A stretch of 64,000 nt of DNA from contig JAHBWE010000001.1 of the NCBI GenBank assembly GCA_019637155.1, forward strand, positions 682,001 to 746,000, read 5' to 3'. Below the pieces are notes generated by a model. It was not told the DNA's origin and did not search any database. It saw nothing but the letters and a program-made list of their open reading frames with translations. This stretch comes from Labilithrix sp. Lineage in GTDB: Bacteria; Myxococcota_A; Polyangia; Polyangiales; Polyangiaceae. Position numbers and translations under genes: made by a program. Each line of letters opens with the position of its first letter. Position 1 is the stretch's first letter. Below are positions 9,801-19,170 of this stretch, in pieces.

Positions 9801-12800
9801 GGCCGAGCACAACGCAAATCGTTCCACTAGACAACGGCGGGTTCATGGTCGGCTGCTACGGTCACCTTCTGCGGCGCTCGCCCCAAGGAGCGATGGTTCG
9901 GATTGCCGGTCAGCCGGACGTCTTCGGTCTGTCAGGCGATGGAGGCCCTGCAATCCATGCACACTTTCAGCAGCTCAGCATGCTGGCTTTCGGACAGAAG
10001 GGTGAGCTCTTCGTTGGCATGGCATTCAACGGCAGGCCCTACATCCGCAGGCTACGACCGCTAACGTTTCCTGCCGCTGGGCCTTCGTCGTTCCGCATTT
10101 CTAGTGAGGACGGTAGCGAGATCTACGAAGTGGACGCTGCGGGTCGCCATCTCCGTACGCTCTCTGCGCTGCGCGGCACACCGATCTACACGTTTGTCCA
10201 GGATCCAGCGACCGGTCACCTCCAGTCCGTCACCGATGCCTCCGGCAACGAGACGCGCTTTGCCTATACCTCTGACGGAGTGACGGTCACTGCTCCACAC
10301 GGACAGATCACGACGCTCATGCTCGATTCGAAGGGCCACCTTGCGCGTCTGAGCGGCCCGATGTCCACCGACGTCATCGATGTCGTACACGACACCGGCG
10401 GCCTCTTGACCGACCTCGTCCGTCCGGGCGGCCGCGTCCATCACTTCGACTACGATGATGACGGCCGGCTCATCAAGGACAGTGATGCCATTCCCGGGTC
10501 GAGTGGCACACGGCTCGCCGCGTCGACCCACGGCATGGGCTGGTCCGTTGACGTCACGTCACCCGAGGACCGCGTGACGCGCCACCGTGTCGATCGCGGT
10601 ATCAGCTTCGGCGATACGAAGATCGTCGAGCGGCGGACCATAACCAGAGGCCCGAATACGAGCTCACCGGTTGCAACGGTCCTCGATCGCCTGGTGAGCG
10701 GTTTCCAGAACGCGTCCGAGCCCGACGGCACGAAGGTCACCGTTCTCGCGACGGCGACCGATCCGCGTTGGGGAACGACGTACGCATCATCGATACGCAC
10801 CGACGTCGGCTTCCCGGCGGTGACGCATTCGATGCTCCGCAGCGAGTCGCGCACGGCCACGCTCGCTACGCCCGACAATCCTTTCGCCGTCAGCGGCCAG
10901 ACCATCACCACGACGGTTGCCGGGGCCGGTCTGCCGAACGCCACCTCCACCCGCGTCTTCGCTGCAGGCTCCCCCGCGACCTGGACCACCACGAGCCCCG
11001 TGGGCCGCCAGACGCGCGTGACGCTCGACACCCTCGACCGTTTCAGCAGCGTCTCGGTGCTCGGCACCGATCCCGTCCTTCACCCGATCCACTACCACTA
11101 CGACGATCGCGGTCGTGTCGACCAGATCACGCACGGGACTCGCGTGTACACGACGAGCTACGATCCCGCTACCGGATGGGTCGAGAGCACGACGAATCCC
11201 GCCGGTCTCGACGTGAGCTACGCGTCCCGTGATGCGAACGGCCGCCCCACGCTCATCAACCTACCGGGCGGTCGCGCCCTCGGCCTAAGCTACGATCCGA
11301 GCGGGAACGTGCTCTCGGTCACCCCGCCCAGCAAGCCCCCGCACTCCTTCTCGTGGGATCCGACCAATCGCCTCGCCGCGTACGCGCCACCAGACCTGAG
11401 CTTCGCACCGAAAGACACGACGTACACGCGCGACAACGACGGACTCCTCCTTCACGTAGCACAGCCGGGGACGCCGACGACGTTCGCATACGATGCGCTC
11501 GGTCGACCCCACCAGAGGACGGACGCGGTAGCGAGGACGTACGCTTACGATCCACAAGGACGCCTCTCGAGCATCACGACGAGCGACGGCGTCACGCTCA
11601 CGAACACGTACGACGGCTCGCTCCTCGCGAGGCAGGCCATCACCGGGCCGTTCAGCCACGAGCTGAACAAGACGTACGACAACTTCTTGCGCGTCTCGGC
11701 GTCCAACGTCGACGGCGCGGACACGGTCGCGCTGACCTACGATCGCGACGGCTTCGTCACCGCTGCCGGCCCCATGACGGTCACGCGTGGAAGCGCCGGT
11801 CTCCTCAAGAGCACGACGCTCGGCGCGCTCACCGAAACGTTCGGCTACAACGCCCACGGCGAAGTCGTCGGCCACGCGCTCTCCGGCAGCGCCACGACCT
11901 ACGCCGTCACCTACGCGCGCGACGCCGCCGGACGCATCGAGACAAAGACGGAGACGATCGACGGCGTCTCGACGATCGAGCGCTACACCTACGACGCGGC
12001 CGGGCGCCTCTGGCAGGTCTTCGTCAACGGCGCCTCCACACCGCTCTCCGAGTGGACCTACGACGCGAACGGCAACCGCACCGACGGCTCATACGACTTG
12101 CAGGACCGTCAGCTCTCGCACGAAGGCTTCTCGTTCGCCTATGGACCCAACGGCGAGCGCTTCAAGAAGACCGACGACATCACACACGTCGAGACGCTCT
12201 ACGACTACGACGCGCAGGGCAACCTCCGGAGCGTCACACGACCGGCGCCGCTCGCGCCGATCGACTACGTCATTGACGGTCGCGGCCGTCGCATCGGAAA
12301 GAAGGTCGGCGGCACCCTCGTGCAGGGCTTCCTCTACGACGGCGCACGCATCGTCGCGGAGCTCGACGCCAGCGGCGTCCTCGTCTCGCGCTTCGTCTAC
12401 GCCACGGGCGGCCACTCCCCCGACTTCATGGTGCGGGGCGGTGTCACCTATCGCTTCGTCAAGGACCACCTCGGCACGCCGCGTCTCGTCTTCGACTCCT
12501 CCGGCATTCTCGTCCAGCGCCTCGACGTCGACCCCTGGGGCAACATCACCACCGACACGAACCCTGACTTTCAGCCCTTCGGGTTTGCGGGCGGGCTGTG
12601 GGATCGCGACGCGGGGCTCGCGCGGTTCGGGGCGCGGGACTATGACCCGACGACCGGGCGGTGGACCACGAAGGATGCTTCGCGGTTTGGCGGCGGCCTG
12701 AACTTCTACGCCTACGCGAACAACGACCCGATCAACTACGTCGACGTAACAGGACACACTCCCGCCGTGGCGGTAGCAATCGGGGTCGGCATCGGCCTCG

Positions 12801-13135
12801 TGGCTGGCTACTTGACGTACACGGCGCTGCAGAACTACGCGGATAGCCAATCGCGGCCAGGTTCGATGCCTGACTTCCCACACATGCCCTACGACCCGGA
12901 GATGCCGATGGGCGGGCCGACGACGGCTCCACCTTGGGATCCGCCAGCGCCTCCAGTCCCGGACACTGGACCGCTCGACGACAGTGGCGGCATCTGCGGC
13001 GGTGATAAGAACAAGAAGGACGACCGTAAGCGAAACAAGTGTATCGCGGCATGTAGGCACCTACTGCCAGATCCTCAAGGCGATCTTCAGAGTTCGAACT
13101 TCCATCGATGCGTTGCCGAATGCATGGCGAGGTGA
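6897..13135 (+). CDS. 3' fragment of giant RHS/YD-repeat protein with Cys-rich C-terminal tip
   Basis: The native frame resumes at 6897, directly after the element. The first ATG is at 7073, giving 2020 aa with no signal peptide of its own. In order: remaining Cys-rich units (to about 7430), a carboxypeptidase-regulatory-like beta-sandwich (7560-7760), a long beta region, NHL-like propeller repeats (about 9100-10050), YD repeats (10100-12300), then the RHS core with [23 protein letters not shown] and [13 protein letters not shown]. The variable tip (12760-13135) has a Gly-rich hydrophobic segment, a Pro-rich linker and a Cys-rich end (KCIAACRHLL, CVAECMAR). RHS shells encapsulate toxic C-terminal tips; the tip family here is unknown. 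A candidate immunity gene starts 4 bases later. Confidence 0.9.
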
Positions 13136-13138
13136 CTA

Positions 13139-13381
13139 ATGACGGACGAGACGGCAGAGAAATTGGTTCGGCATCTTCGCTCGGCGAATGAAGAGTTGGG
13201 CCTCGCGATTCGACTTGCAAAGGAGGAGTGTTCCGCCGATGAGTTCGAGATCTGGCGAGAGCGGCTTGCCGGGATCGTGGGCGCGCTCGTCATCGACGCA
13301 CTCGACCCGCTCTATCGGGAGAGACCGTCTCTCGCGCCCGAAGCATTGAGGGACCAGTACCCGCTACGACCGTCGAGCTGA
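13139..13381 (+). CDS. Candidate immunity protein for the RHS tip
   Basis: 80 aa, starting 4 bases after the RHS stop codon. Small, acidic and predicted helical (MTDETAEKLVRHLRSANEEL), with no signal peptide. I do not recognise a family. Its tight coupling to the variable RHS C-terminus is the standard position for an immunity gene in polymorphic toxin loci, and that position is the only evidence. It is followed at once by a displaced RHS tip. Confidence 0.6.
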   Translation: MTDETAEKLVRHLRSANEELGLAIRLAKEECSADEFEIWRERLAGIVGALVIDALDPLYRERPSLAPEALRDQYPLRPSS

Positions 13382-13389
13382 TCGTCTTC

Positions 13390-13879
13390 TGGACCAGTAA
13401 AGACTCCTCGAGGTTCGGCTGGGGGCTGAACTTCTACGCGTACGCCAACAACGACCCAATCAACTTCGTCGATCCAACCGGGCATGCAGCAGCTGCCGCA
13501 ATCGGAGTGGGCCTGGGCGCCGGTGCGGCCGGAGGCGCCATCCTTGCAGGCGGATTCGTGCTGGCCGGAGCGGGATTCATCGGATTGGCCGCATGGGACA
13601 TCGTCCATCAGCTTGATGATTTCGAGCCCCCGACCATTACACACGGCGATCGCAAGGACGGTGCCGGCGGTTACCAGAACGCGAGCGACGGCGACGGTAC
13701 GACGGATGACGCTCCCCCGAGTCGGGGATTCAATGCACCGACAAGAAACGGGAGGCGTGTAAGAAGAGAGCCCAAGACGCCGTCGATGAGCTCATTAAGC
13801 GGGGCCACCGGACAGGCCTCGCGGAGCGTACGATGCCGTCTTCAGCGCGTGCATGGGGGATGGAGTTCCGAAACTCTGA
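13390..13879 (+). pseudogene. Displaced (orphan) RHS C-terminal tip 1, frameshifted
   Basis: There is no start codon at the 5' edge. The frame opens inside the RHS core end ([28 protein letters not shown]) and continues through a Gly/Ala-rich hydrophobic segment. A later frame change near 13725 gives a Cys-containing helical end (CTDKKREACKKRAQDAVDEL), and a second change near 13825 leads to YDAVFSACMGDGVPKL and a stop at 13879. It is a silent tip cassette whose RHS part would supply homology for replacing the current tip. A short in-frame GTG at 13507 exists but would make an incomplete product. Confidence 0.7.
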
Positions 13880-13895
13880 GTGAAAGTGCAACGCC

Positions 13896-14834
13896 GTGAA
13901 TCGGCCAATGTCGCCCGACGACCTCATCGTCCTTCTGCGTCAGGATCCAGAGTTGGCGCTTAGGCTCGCGCTGCGCGAACGTCTTCGAGCCGTTCGAGAG
14001 CGCCGCGTGGAAGATGCTGCTGAGTATGCAGCATGTGTCGCAACGTGTGCCCTTGACCTCGACAAGGAGGCACTACGCCTTCGCTTTGCGCGGCGCGCGG
14101 CAGGTGAACGAGGGAACTATGGCGACTGGTCGTCCCTTGCGGAGGCCGCTGAGTGGAATGGATTCGTCGGAGAAGCGATTAACGCAAGGCATCGAGCGCG
14201 GGATGTTGCCAATGCTAGGGAGCGTCTGGTCGAAGATTTCTCGGCACCGTCGACTGTGGCGAGACTTCGCGCAATTCAACAACACGAAATTGTCACGTGG
14301 TTGGGGTCATTCGTTCTATGCCGCTCCGAAACAAACCCAGTTCGTTGCCTCGCCGAGACCGGTCACATCCGCGCAGTTGCAGAACGCGAGGCCGTCGTCG
14401 TTACGGACGAGGGGCGGATTCTGGGAGAGGCGATGGTCCAGCCCGCCGGGGCGAGGAGTACCGCTCATGTCGACTGGAGTGGCGTGGGCCAACGGTTGAT
14501 CCACCGAAAAAGGGAGCAAGTCGCCTTCGAGCTTCACGAGGAAGTTGCCTCGTCGGTCATTCACGAGTTGGCGCGCTCCATTCGGGCATTGATCTGGATA
14601 CCCGCCCGGCAAACCCTCATCGCACGGCGAGGTCAGATATTCGTTCCGTCGGCACTTGTGGCCGAACACGTGCCGGTGACCCCTGCCGTCGAATCGTTCT
14701 CTCTCGCACGAGCCTTCTTTCAAATCGGCGATCTTGAACTCGCGAAAAGAGAGATCGGAAAGGCAAAGCTCGCGGAGCCGGACGACGAAGCAATCTCTCA
14801 TTGGTACGATACGATTCTGAACTGGAGCGACTGA
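13896..14834 (+). CDS. Hypothetical protein, candidate immunity partner of displaced tip 1
   Basis: 312 aa from GTG 13896, 17 bases after the tip stop. No signal peptide. The N-terminus is helical and Arg-rich. The C-terminus (FFQIGDLELAKREIGKAKL, then EPDDEAISHWYDT) looks like a tetratricopeptide-type helical hairpin. No catalytic motif is visible and I do not recognise the family. Its position after an RHS tip suggests an immunity or tip-associated role, which is inference only. Codon use is less GC-biased than in the kyn operon, consistent with acquired DNA. Confidence 0.6.
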   Translation: MNRPMSPDDLIVLLRQDPELALRLALRERLRAVRERRVEDAAEYAACVATCALDLDKEALRLRFARRAAGERGNYGDWSSLAEAAEWNGFVGEAINARHRARDVANARERLVEDFSAPSTVARLRAIQQHEIVTWLGSFVLCRSETNPVRCLAETGHIRAVAEREAVVVTDEGRILGEAMVQPAGARSTAHVDWSGVGQRLIHRKREQVAFELHEEVASSVIHELARSIRALIWIPARQTLIARRGQIFVPSALVAEHVPVTPAVESFSLARAFFQIGDLELAKREIGKAKLAEPDDEAISHWYDTILNWSD

Positions 14835-15134
14835 TGGGCGCGATATCGTTCGGCGGCGCCGGAAGTGCCTTGTCCTCGGAGGGCCTCGATGCGTCGCTCC
14901 TTGTCCTTGCAGGCGACGGCGGGTCGGAGGTTGCTGCGCGGCTCCGAGGTCTTGGGCGTGTCGAAGGCCGAGGCGGCCGGCACGGCAGATCTCATGGCGG
15001 CTGGCGGCCTCGGCGAGGCAATAGGCGAGGATCGCGTTGGTCTTCTTGTCCGGCCGCAGCAGGAACTGCCGCTGAGAGCAGCGGCGCGTGATCATGTAGG
15101 TCCGACCCGGTAGGATCTCCCTCGGTGTGGTCAT
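14835..15134 (-). pseudogene. Decayed REP-associated tyrosine transposase (Y1_Tnp-like) fragment
   Basis: Starting from 15134 the leftward frame reads MTTPREILPGRTYMITRRC and then RQFLLRPDKKTNAILAYCLA, the characteristic N-terminus of RAYT-type Y1 transposases. The frame then degenerates. A second leftward frame at about 14840-14930 reads VACKDKERRIEALR, resembling a later part of the same family. The HUH motif region is absent. This is therefore a deletion-and-frameshift remnant sitting between two displaced RHS cassettes. Confidence 0.6.
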
Positions 15135-15362
15135 CCGGCCTATCGGGTGCTCGGTTGGATCGGTTGCGTGGCATGTCGCGAGAGCGCCGAGACGCAGACG
15201 TCCCTGGGGGCGGACGTGAGGGCCAATCGTCGCAGGATGCTCGCAGTGCGGTTCTCGACTACTGTTGACGGCATGACCGCATGTTCGTCAGCTCGTCGTC
15301 GAGCTCATGCGGCTATCCGCCGAGAACGCGAAGCCGCCATCTGCCGAGCCGAAGAGCGGGGG

Positions 15363-16955
15363 ATGATGCCGTCGACGCGACAGCGCGGACAAGCGCGCAG
15401 CGTGCTGCTCGCGCTCCTCTGTCTGCTCACCGCGCTGCTCTCGACGGCGCCGGCGGCCGCACGCGAGGGATTGACGGCCCGCGTCATCCACGGCGATCGC
15501 GTCTCCACGACGCGCGACGACTCCGGCACGGACTGGATGACTCGCGCAGCGCGTGTGGCCGCGATGGAGATCAGGATGCCCTCCCCCACCCGCGCGGCGC
15601 AGCCGCGCGGGTGGGGGCCCATCTACAACGCCTACGGCGAGGTCGTCGGACACGCCGTGACTGGCAGCGCGACGAGCTACGCGGCGACGTACACACGCGA
15701 CGCGGCGGGGCGTATCGACACGAAGGCGGAGACGCTCGGCGGCGTCGCGCGCAGCGAACGCTACACGTACGACGCGGCGGGCCGACTCTGGCAAGTGTTC
15801 GTCAACGGAGCCTCCTCTCCAGAGCAGGAGTACGGCTACGACGACAACGGCAACCGCAACGATGGCACGCACGACGCGCAAGATCGGCAGTTGACGCACG
15901 GTGGCCTCTCCTTCGTGTACGGCCCGAACGGCGAGCTCTCGAAGAAGACCGACGACGCGACGCTGGCGGAGACGCTCTACAGCTACGACACGCACGGCAA
16001 TCTTCGCGAGGTGACGCGCCCCGCGCCATTCGAGCGGCTCCAGTACGTCATCGACGGCCAGAACCGCCGTATCGGCAAGCGTTTGGGTGAAAGCCTCATG
16101 CAAGGCTTCGTGTACGACGGCAGGAGGGTCGTCGCGGAGCTGGACCACACGGGCGCGGTCGTCGCGCGGTTCGTGTACGCGACGAGCAGCCACTCGCCGG
16201 ACGCGATGCTCAAGAGCGGCGCGACGTATCGCTTCGTGAAGGACCACCTCGGCAGCCCAAGGCTCGTCGTCGACGCGGCGACGGGTGCCGTCGCGCAGCG
16301 AATGGACTTCAATGCGTGGGGGGACCAGCGATACGAACCCGGGCTTCCAGCCCTTCGGGTTCGCGGGAGGGCTGTGGGATCGCGACATGGGGCTGGTGCG
16401 GTTCGGAGCGCGGGACTACGACCCGACGACCGGGCGGTGGACCAGTAAGGACCAAAGCCGCTTTGGTGGTGGCCTGAACTTCTACGCGTACGCGAACAAC
16501 GATCCGGCCAACTTCGTCGACCAAAGCGGACGCAGCCCGACCGTCGCTGGAGCTGCGGCGGGAGCCGCATTCGGCCCGATTGGGGCGGCGCTCGGCGCAG
16601 GCCTGGGGACGACGATTGGCGCCATGTGCGTGACGGGAATCTGGAATTGCACACCATCCGATGGCGCGCCATTCGATCCGAACGCGCCCCCCATCCCCGG
16701 TGGCTCGGGCGGAGCTCCAGCGATACCCGAGGATGACGCCGATACGCCGCTCGACTCGGGTGGAGGCATCTGTGGAGCGAGGAGGTCGAAGCTCAGCGCG
16801 TGCAAAGATGCTTGCCACCAGGGGGCGGTTGGACGCGAAGCGTTTGCCGCAAGCTGAAGGATCCAGCGCAAAAGGCGCGGTGCTGGCAAATCGCGACAAA
16901 TGGAACCTCCATCGAGGCCTGCGAGAACTGGTGCGATGGTGAGTTCAGCAACTGA
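15363..16955 (+). pseudogene. Displaced RHS core with signal peptide and Cys-rich tip 2, two frameshifts
   Basis: ATG 15363 begins a good signal peptide (LLALLCLLTALLSTAPAAA). After about 75 residues it joins RHS repeats homologous to the end of the main RHS gene (VVGHAVTGSATSYAATYTRD onward) and the core motif [14 protein letters not shown]. At a run of six G (16318-16323) the frame breaks; reading continues in another frame with [13 protein letters not shown], the core end, a Gly-rich segment and GGGICG. At a run of five G (about 16820) it breaks again; the restored frame ends in [17 protein letters not shown] and CENWCDGEFSN, stop 16955. Both breaks are in G homopolymers, so sequencing error is possible. 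Confidence 0.75.
15583..15617. repeat. Perfect 16-bp inverted repeat with 3-base loop
   Basis: The left arm CCCCCACCCGCGCGGC (15583-15598) and right arm (15602-15617) are perfectly complementary around GCA. It lies at the point where the signal-peptide segment joins the RHS segment of the displaced cassette. No T-run follows and it is inside an open frame, so it is not a simple terminator. It resembles REP-like palindromes, and a decayed RAYT lies about 450 bases away. Confidence 0.8.
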
Positions 16956-16962
16956 GTATCGT

Positions 16963-17430
16963 ATGTCCAGCGACAAAATTCGGCAGAACGACGTTGTGGC
17001 GACCCGAACATTCAGGAGAAAAGACGGTCGAGCACTGACGGCGAAATTGTATCGACCTTATAAGGTTGGCGCATACGAGTGGGCTGCGCCGTTCGTCGTG
17101 CGAGGCCTCTCGACGGCGTATTGGGGCCGGGCACTGGGGGCTGATTCGTTGCAGGCACTCCTTCTGGCAGCTCAAGCATTGCGCAGCTGGCTCGAAGGAC
17201 TCGACGTGGAGTTCACCTGGTTGGGAGGGGAGGTTGGATACAGCGGCATCCCACGCACGATCCAAGACGTATTCGGCCTTGAGTTCAGCAAGCATGCAGA
17301 GCGATTGGTGGATGAGGAGGCGAGGAAGCTTGTCCAGGCTCGAATAGCGGGGCGCCGAGCGAAGAAGACGCAGACTCAGTCCGCGCCGGCTTCAGCAACG
17401 AGCCAACGAAGGAAGAACATAAGAAAGTAG
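16963..17430 (+). CDS. DUF6968-like small protein, candidate immunity gene
   Basis: 155 aa, beginning 7 bases after the restored stop of displaced tip 2. ATG 16963 is chosen; another in-frame ATG is at 16936. The central region (YEWAAPFVVRGLS then GADSLQALLLAAQALRSWLE) resembles DUF6968, a small alpha/beta family found beside polymorphic toxins in actinobacteria and myxobacteria. This match is from memory. The C-terminal 25 residues are basic and low complexity. As in the other two cassettes, a small gene directly follows an RHS tip, so an immunity role is the leading guess. Confidence 0.55.
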   Translation: MSSDKIRQNDVVATRTFRRKDGRALTAKLYRPYKVGAYEWAAPFVVRGLSTAYWGRALGADSLQALLLAAQALRSWLEGLDVEFTWLGGEVGYSGIPRTIQDVFGLEFSKHAERLVDEEARKLVQARIAGRRAKKTQTQSAPASATSQRRKNIRK

Positions 17431-18069
17431 CTGTGATGACATGGGCCACGCCATCTCCGACGTCACGATGTCGCGCTTGGCGTCCATCATGCGTTCGTGG
17501 AACTCCTTCGAGCCGTCTGGATGGAATGCGTACGCCGCCTTTCAGGTATCGATGACGGTCTCGGACTCCTTCTCGATACTGGCCCATACGCGCTGTTGTC
17601 GGTCGAGGTCGCTCGCGAGTCTTTGGCGGTATCGCGGACAGGCTGCAGCTCGGCGACGACGTCCTGCACGGTCCGGACGTACGTCGCGACGGTGTTACAC
17701 CGCCGCGACCTGCGCCATTCGCTTGCGATGACGCTTCTCGCCCCTTGGTCAGCCGCGTCCGCAGGCGGCGTGGCGTGGCCTCGGCCGCCTTGCGCGTCTC
17801 GGAACGCAGATGGTTGTTCAACGTTCAACGAGGGCGTCCAGCGGCGGATGAAGGCCATCGACGTCGCGCACCTGATACGCGATGCGAGACATCGCGTCGA
17901 TTCGCCCTCTTGCGGAGCGTTGCGACGATCTTGGAGGGAGCTACACGATTTTCTGATGTCGTGGGAGAAGAAAATGTCTTGTTGATCCCATTGCTTACGA
18001 GCCGCCGCCCCAGGCATGACGGTTGAGATCATTCTTGCGCATGTCGTGAGATAGGTCACACATACCTTC
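17431..18069. other. Gene-poor stretch with possible decayed leftward gene
   Basis: No intact gene is credible. On the minus strand between about 17830 and 17440 several frames hold protein-like pieces: one reads VATYVRTVQDVVAELQPVRD, another reads RQQRVWASIEKESETVIDT, then a stop, then KAAYAFHPDGSKEFHERMMD. The switches look like frameshifts in a dead gene. I do not recognise the family. The final 130 bases before 18070 presumably contain the promoter of the L,D-transpeptidase gene. Confidence 0.35.
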
Positions 18070-19110
18070 ATGCGCGCACATCTTCTTCTTGGGCTGTTGG
18101 TGGGGTCGTTGATGGCGGTGGGGTGCGCGGTCGAGTCGGAGGAGGAGACGGCCGGCGTCGCTGAGGATGACCTCGCGAGGAAGAGCAACGAGCACTGGTT
18201 TTATAACGGGCCGCTCGATGCGCTCGGGTCGCCCGAGGTCACGATCTCGCTTACCGGGCACACCGCGCGTGTTCGTGGCTTCACGTCGGTCAACGTGTCG
18301 AGCTTGCCTCATGCGAAGGCGCGGAACGTCGGCGGGAGGCAGCAGGTCGACCTCGTCTATCCGATCGCGACCGGTGAATCGAACGGCTACAACGCGCGGC
18401 CGCGTGAGTACTCGCTCTATCGCGCGACGCTCTTTCGGCCCGATGGGCAGACGACCTCGTCGTTCGGTACGAGCTACGTCACGTGGGGCGGGTTTCCGTT
18501 CCTCGCGTACCACGGCGGCATCGCGATGCACGGGCCGATCTCCTACGAGGACAGCCGCGACAACCCGGACTTCGACGTCTGGTACCTGAAGCGCGGGAAG
18601 GTCTCGCACGGCTGCAACCGCATGCTCGGCGAGCACGTCACCGAGGTCGCGCACGTCCTCGGCATGTCGATGCGCAAGGTCTACGACGGCGACCGCAGCT
18701 ACACGCCGCCGGCGGGCATCAAGGTCCGCGTCATCAACGAGTACGACCGCGTCGATGGCAAGTACGTCGACGTCGACTACCCGACCGCCAATGGCGCGCA
18801 GCGTCCGGGCGTCGTCCACGGCGCGTCGAACGTCGCGATGTTCGGCTCGTGGGTCGCGACCGAGATGCCGAACGGCGCGGACCTCCCCGGCGACAAGGCG
18901 TGGGAAGGCGGCGTCTCCGGCGATCCCTACGTCTTCGCCGAGCACGCGCGGCTCAACTGGGTCTGCTCGATGCCGCGCAACACGCTCCTCAAGCTCCGCT
19001 CCTGGGAGCAGTCGCGCTCCGGCCGCGAGCTCCCGCGGAACCTCTGCGCGAAGAAGGCGTGCGTCATCTCCGCGGTCAACAACAACCGCTCGCCCGAGAC
19101 CTGCTTCTGA
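18070..19110 (+). CDS. L,D-transpeptidase (YkuD-like) lipoprotein
   Basis: 346 aa. Signal peptide with lipobox (LMAVGC) and an acidic linker. Residues about 100-215 hold the YkuD signature: His in FLAYHGGIAMHG and the catalytic box SHGCNRM with Cys near residue 185. The C-terminal third (WVATEMPNGADLPGDKAW) contains four further Cys and is not a known domain to me. L,D-transpeptidases form 3-3 peptidoglycan cross-links or attach proteins to the wall. Being lipid-anchored, it should act in the periplasm. It stands alone in its operon. Confidence 0.85.
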   Translation: MRAHLLLGLLVGSLMAVGCAVESEEETAGVAEDDLARKSNEHWFYNGPLDALGSPEVTISLTGHTARVRGFTSVNVSSLPHAKARNVGGRQQVDLVYPIATGESNGYNARPREYSLYRATLFRPDGQTTSSFGTSYVTWGGFPFLAYHGGIAMHGPISYEDSRDNPDFDVWYLKRGKVSHGCNRMLGEHVTEVAHVLGMSMRKVYDGDRSYTPPAGIKVRVINEYDRVDGKYVDVDYPTANGAQRPGVVHGASNVAMFGSWVATEMPNGADLPGDKAWEGGVSGDPYVFAEHARLNWVCSMPRNTLLKLRSWEQSRSGRELPRNLCAKKACVISAVNNNRSPETCF

Positions 19111-19170
19111 TCCGATGATCCGAAGCCGCGAACGCGCGCGGTCGTGAAGAGCGCGTGAGGAGCGCGTGCG

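Noticed and set aside
15240..15362. IS66-type transposase N-terminal remnant (RQLVVELMRLSAENAK in one frame)
   Set aside because: Too short and generic (a coiled-coil-like helix) to support, with no further matching sequence on either side.
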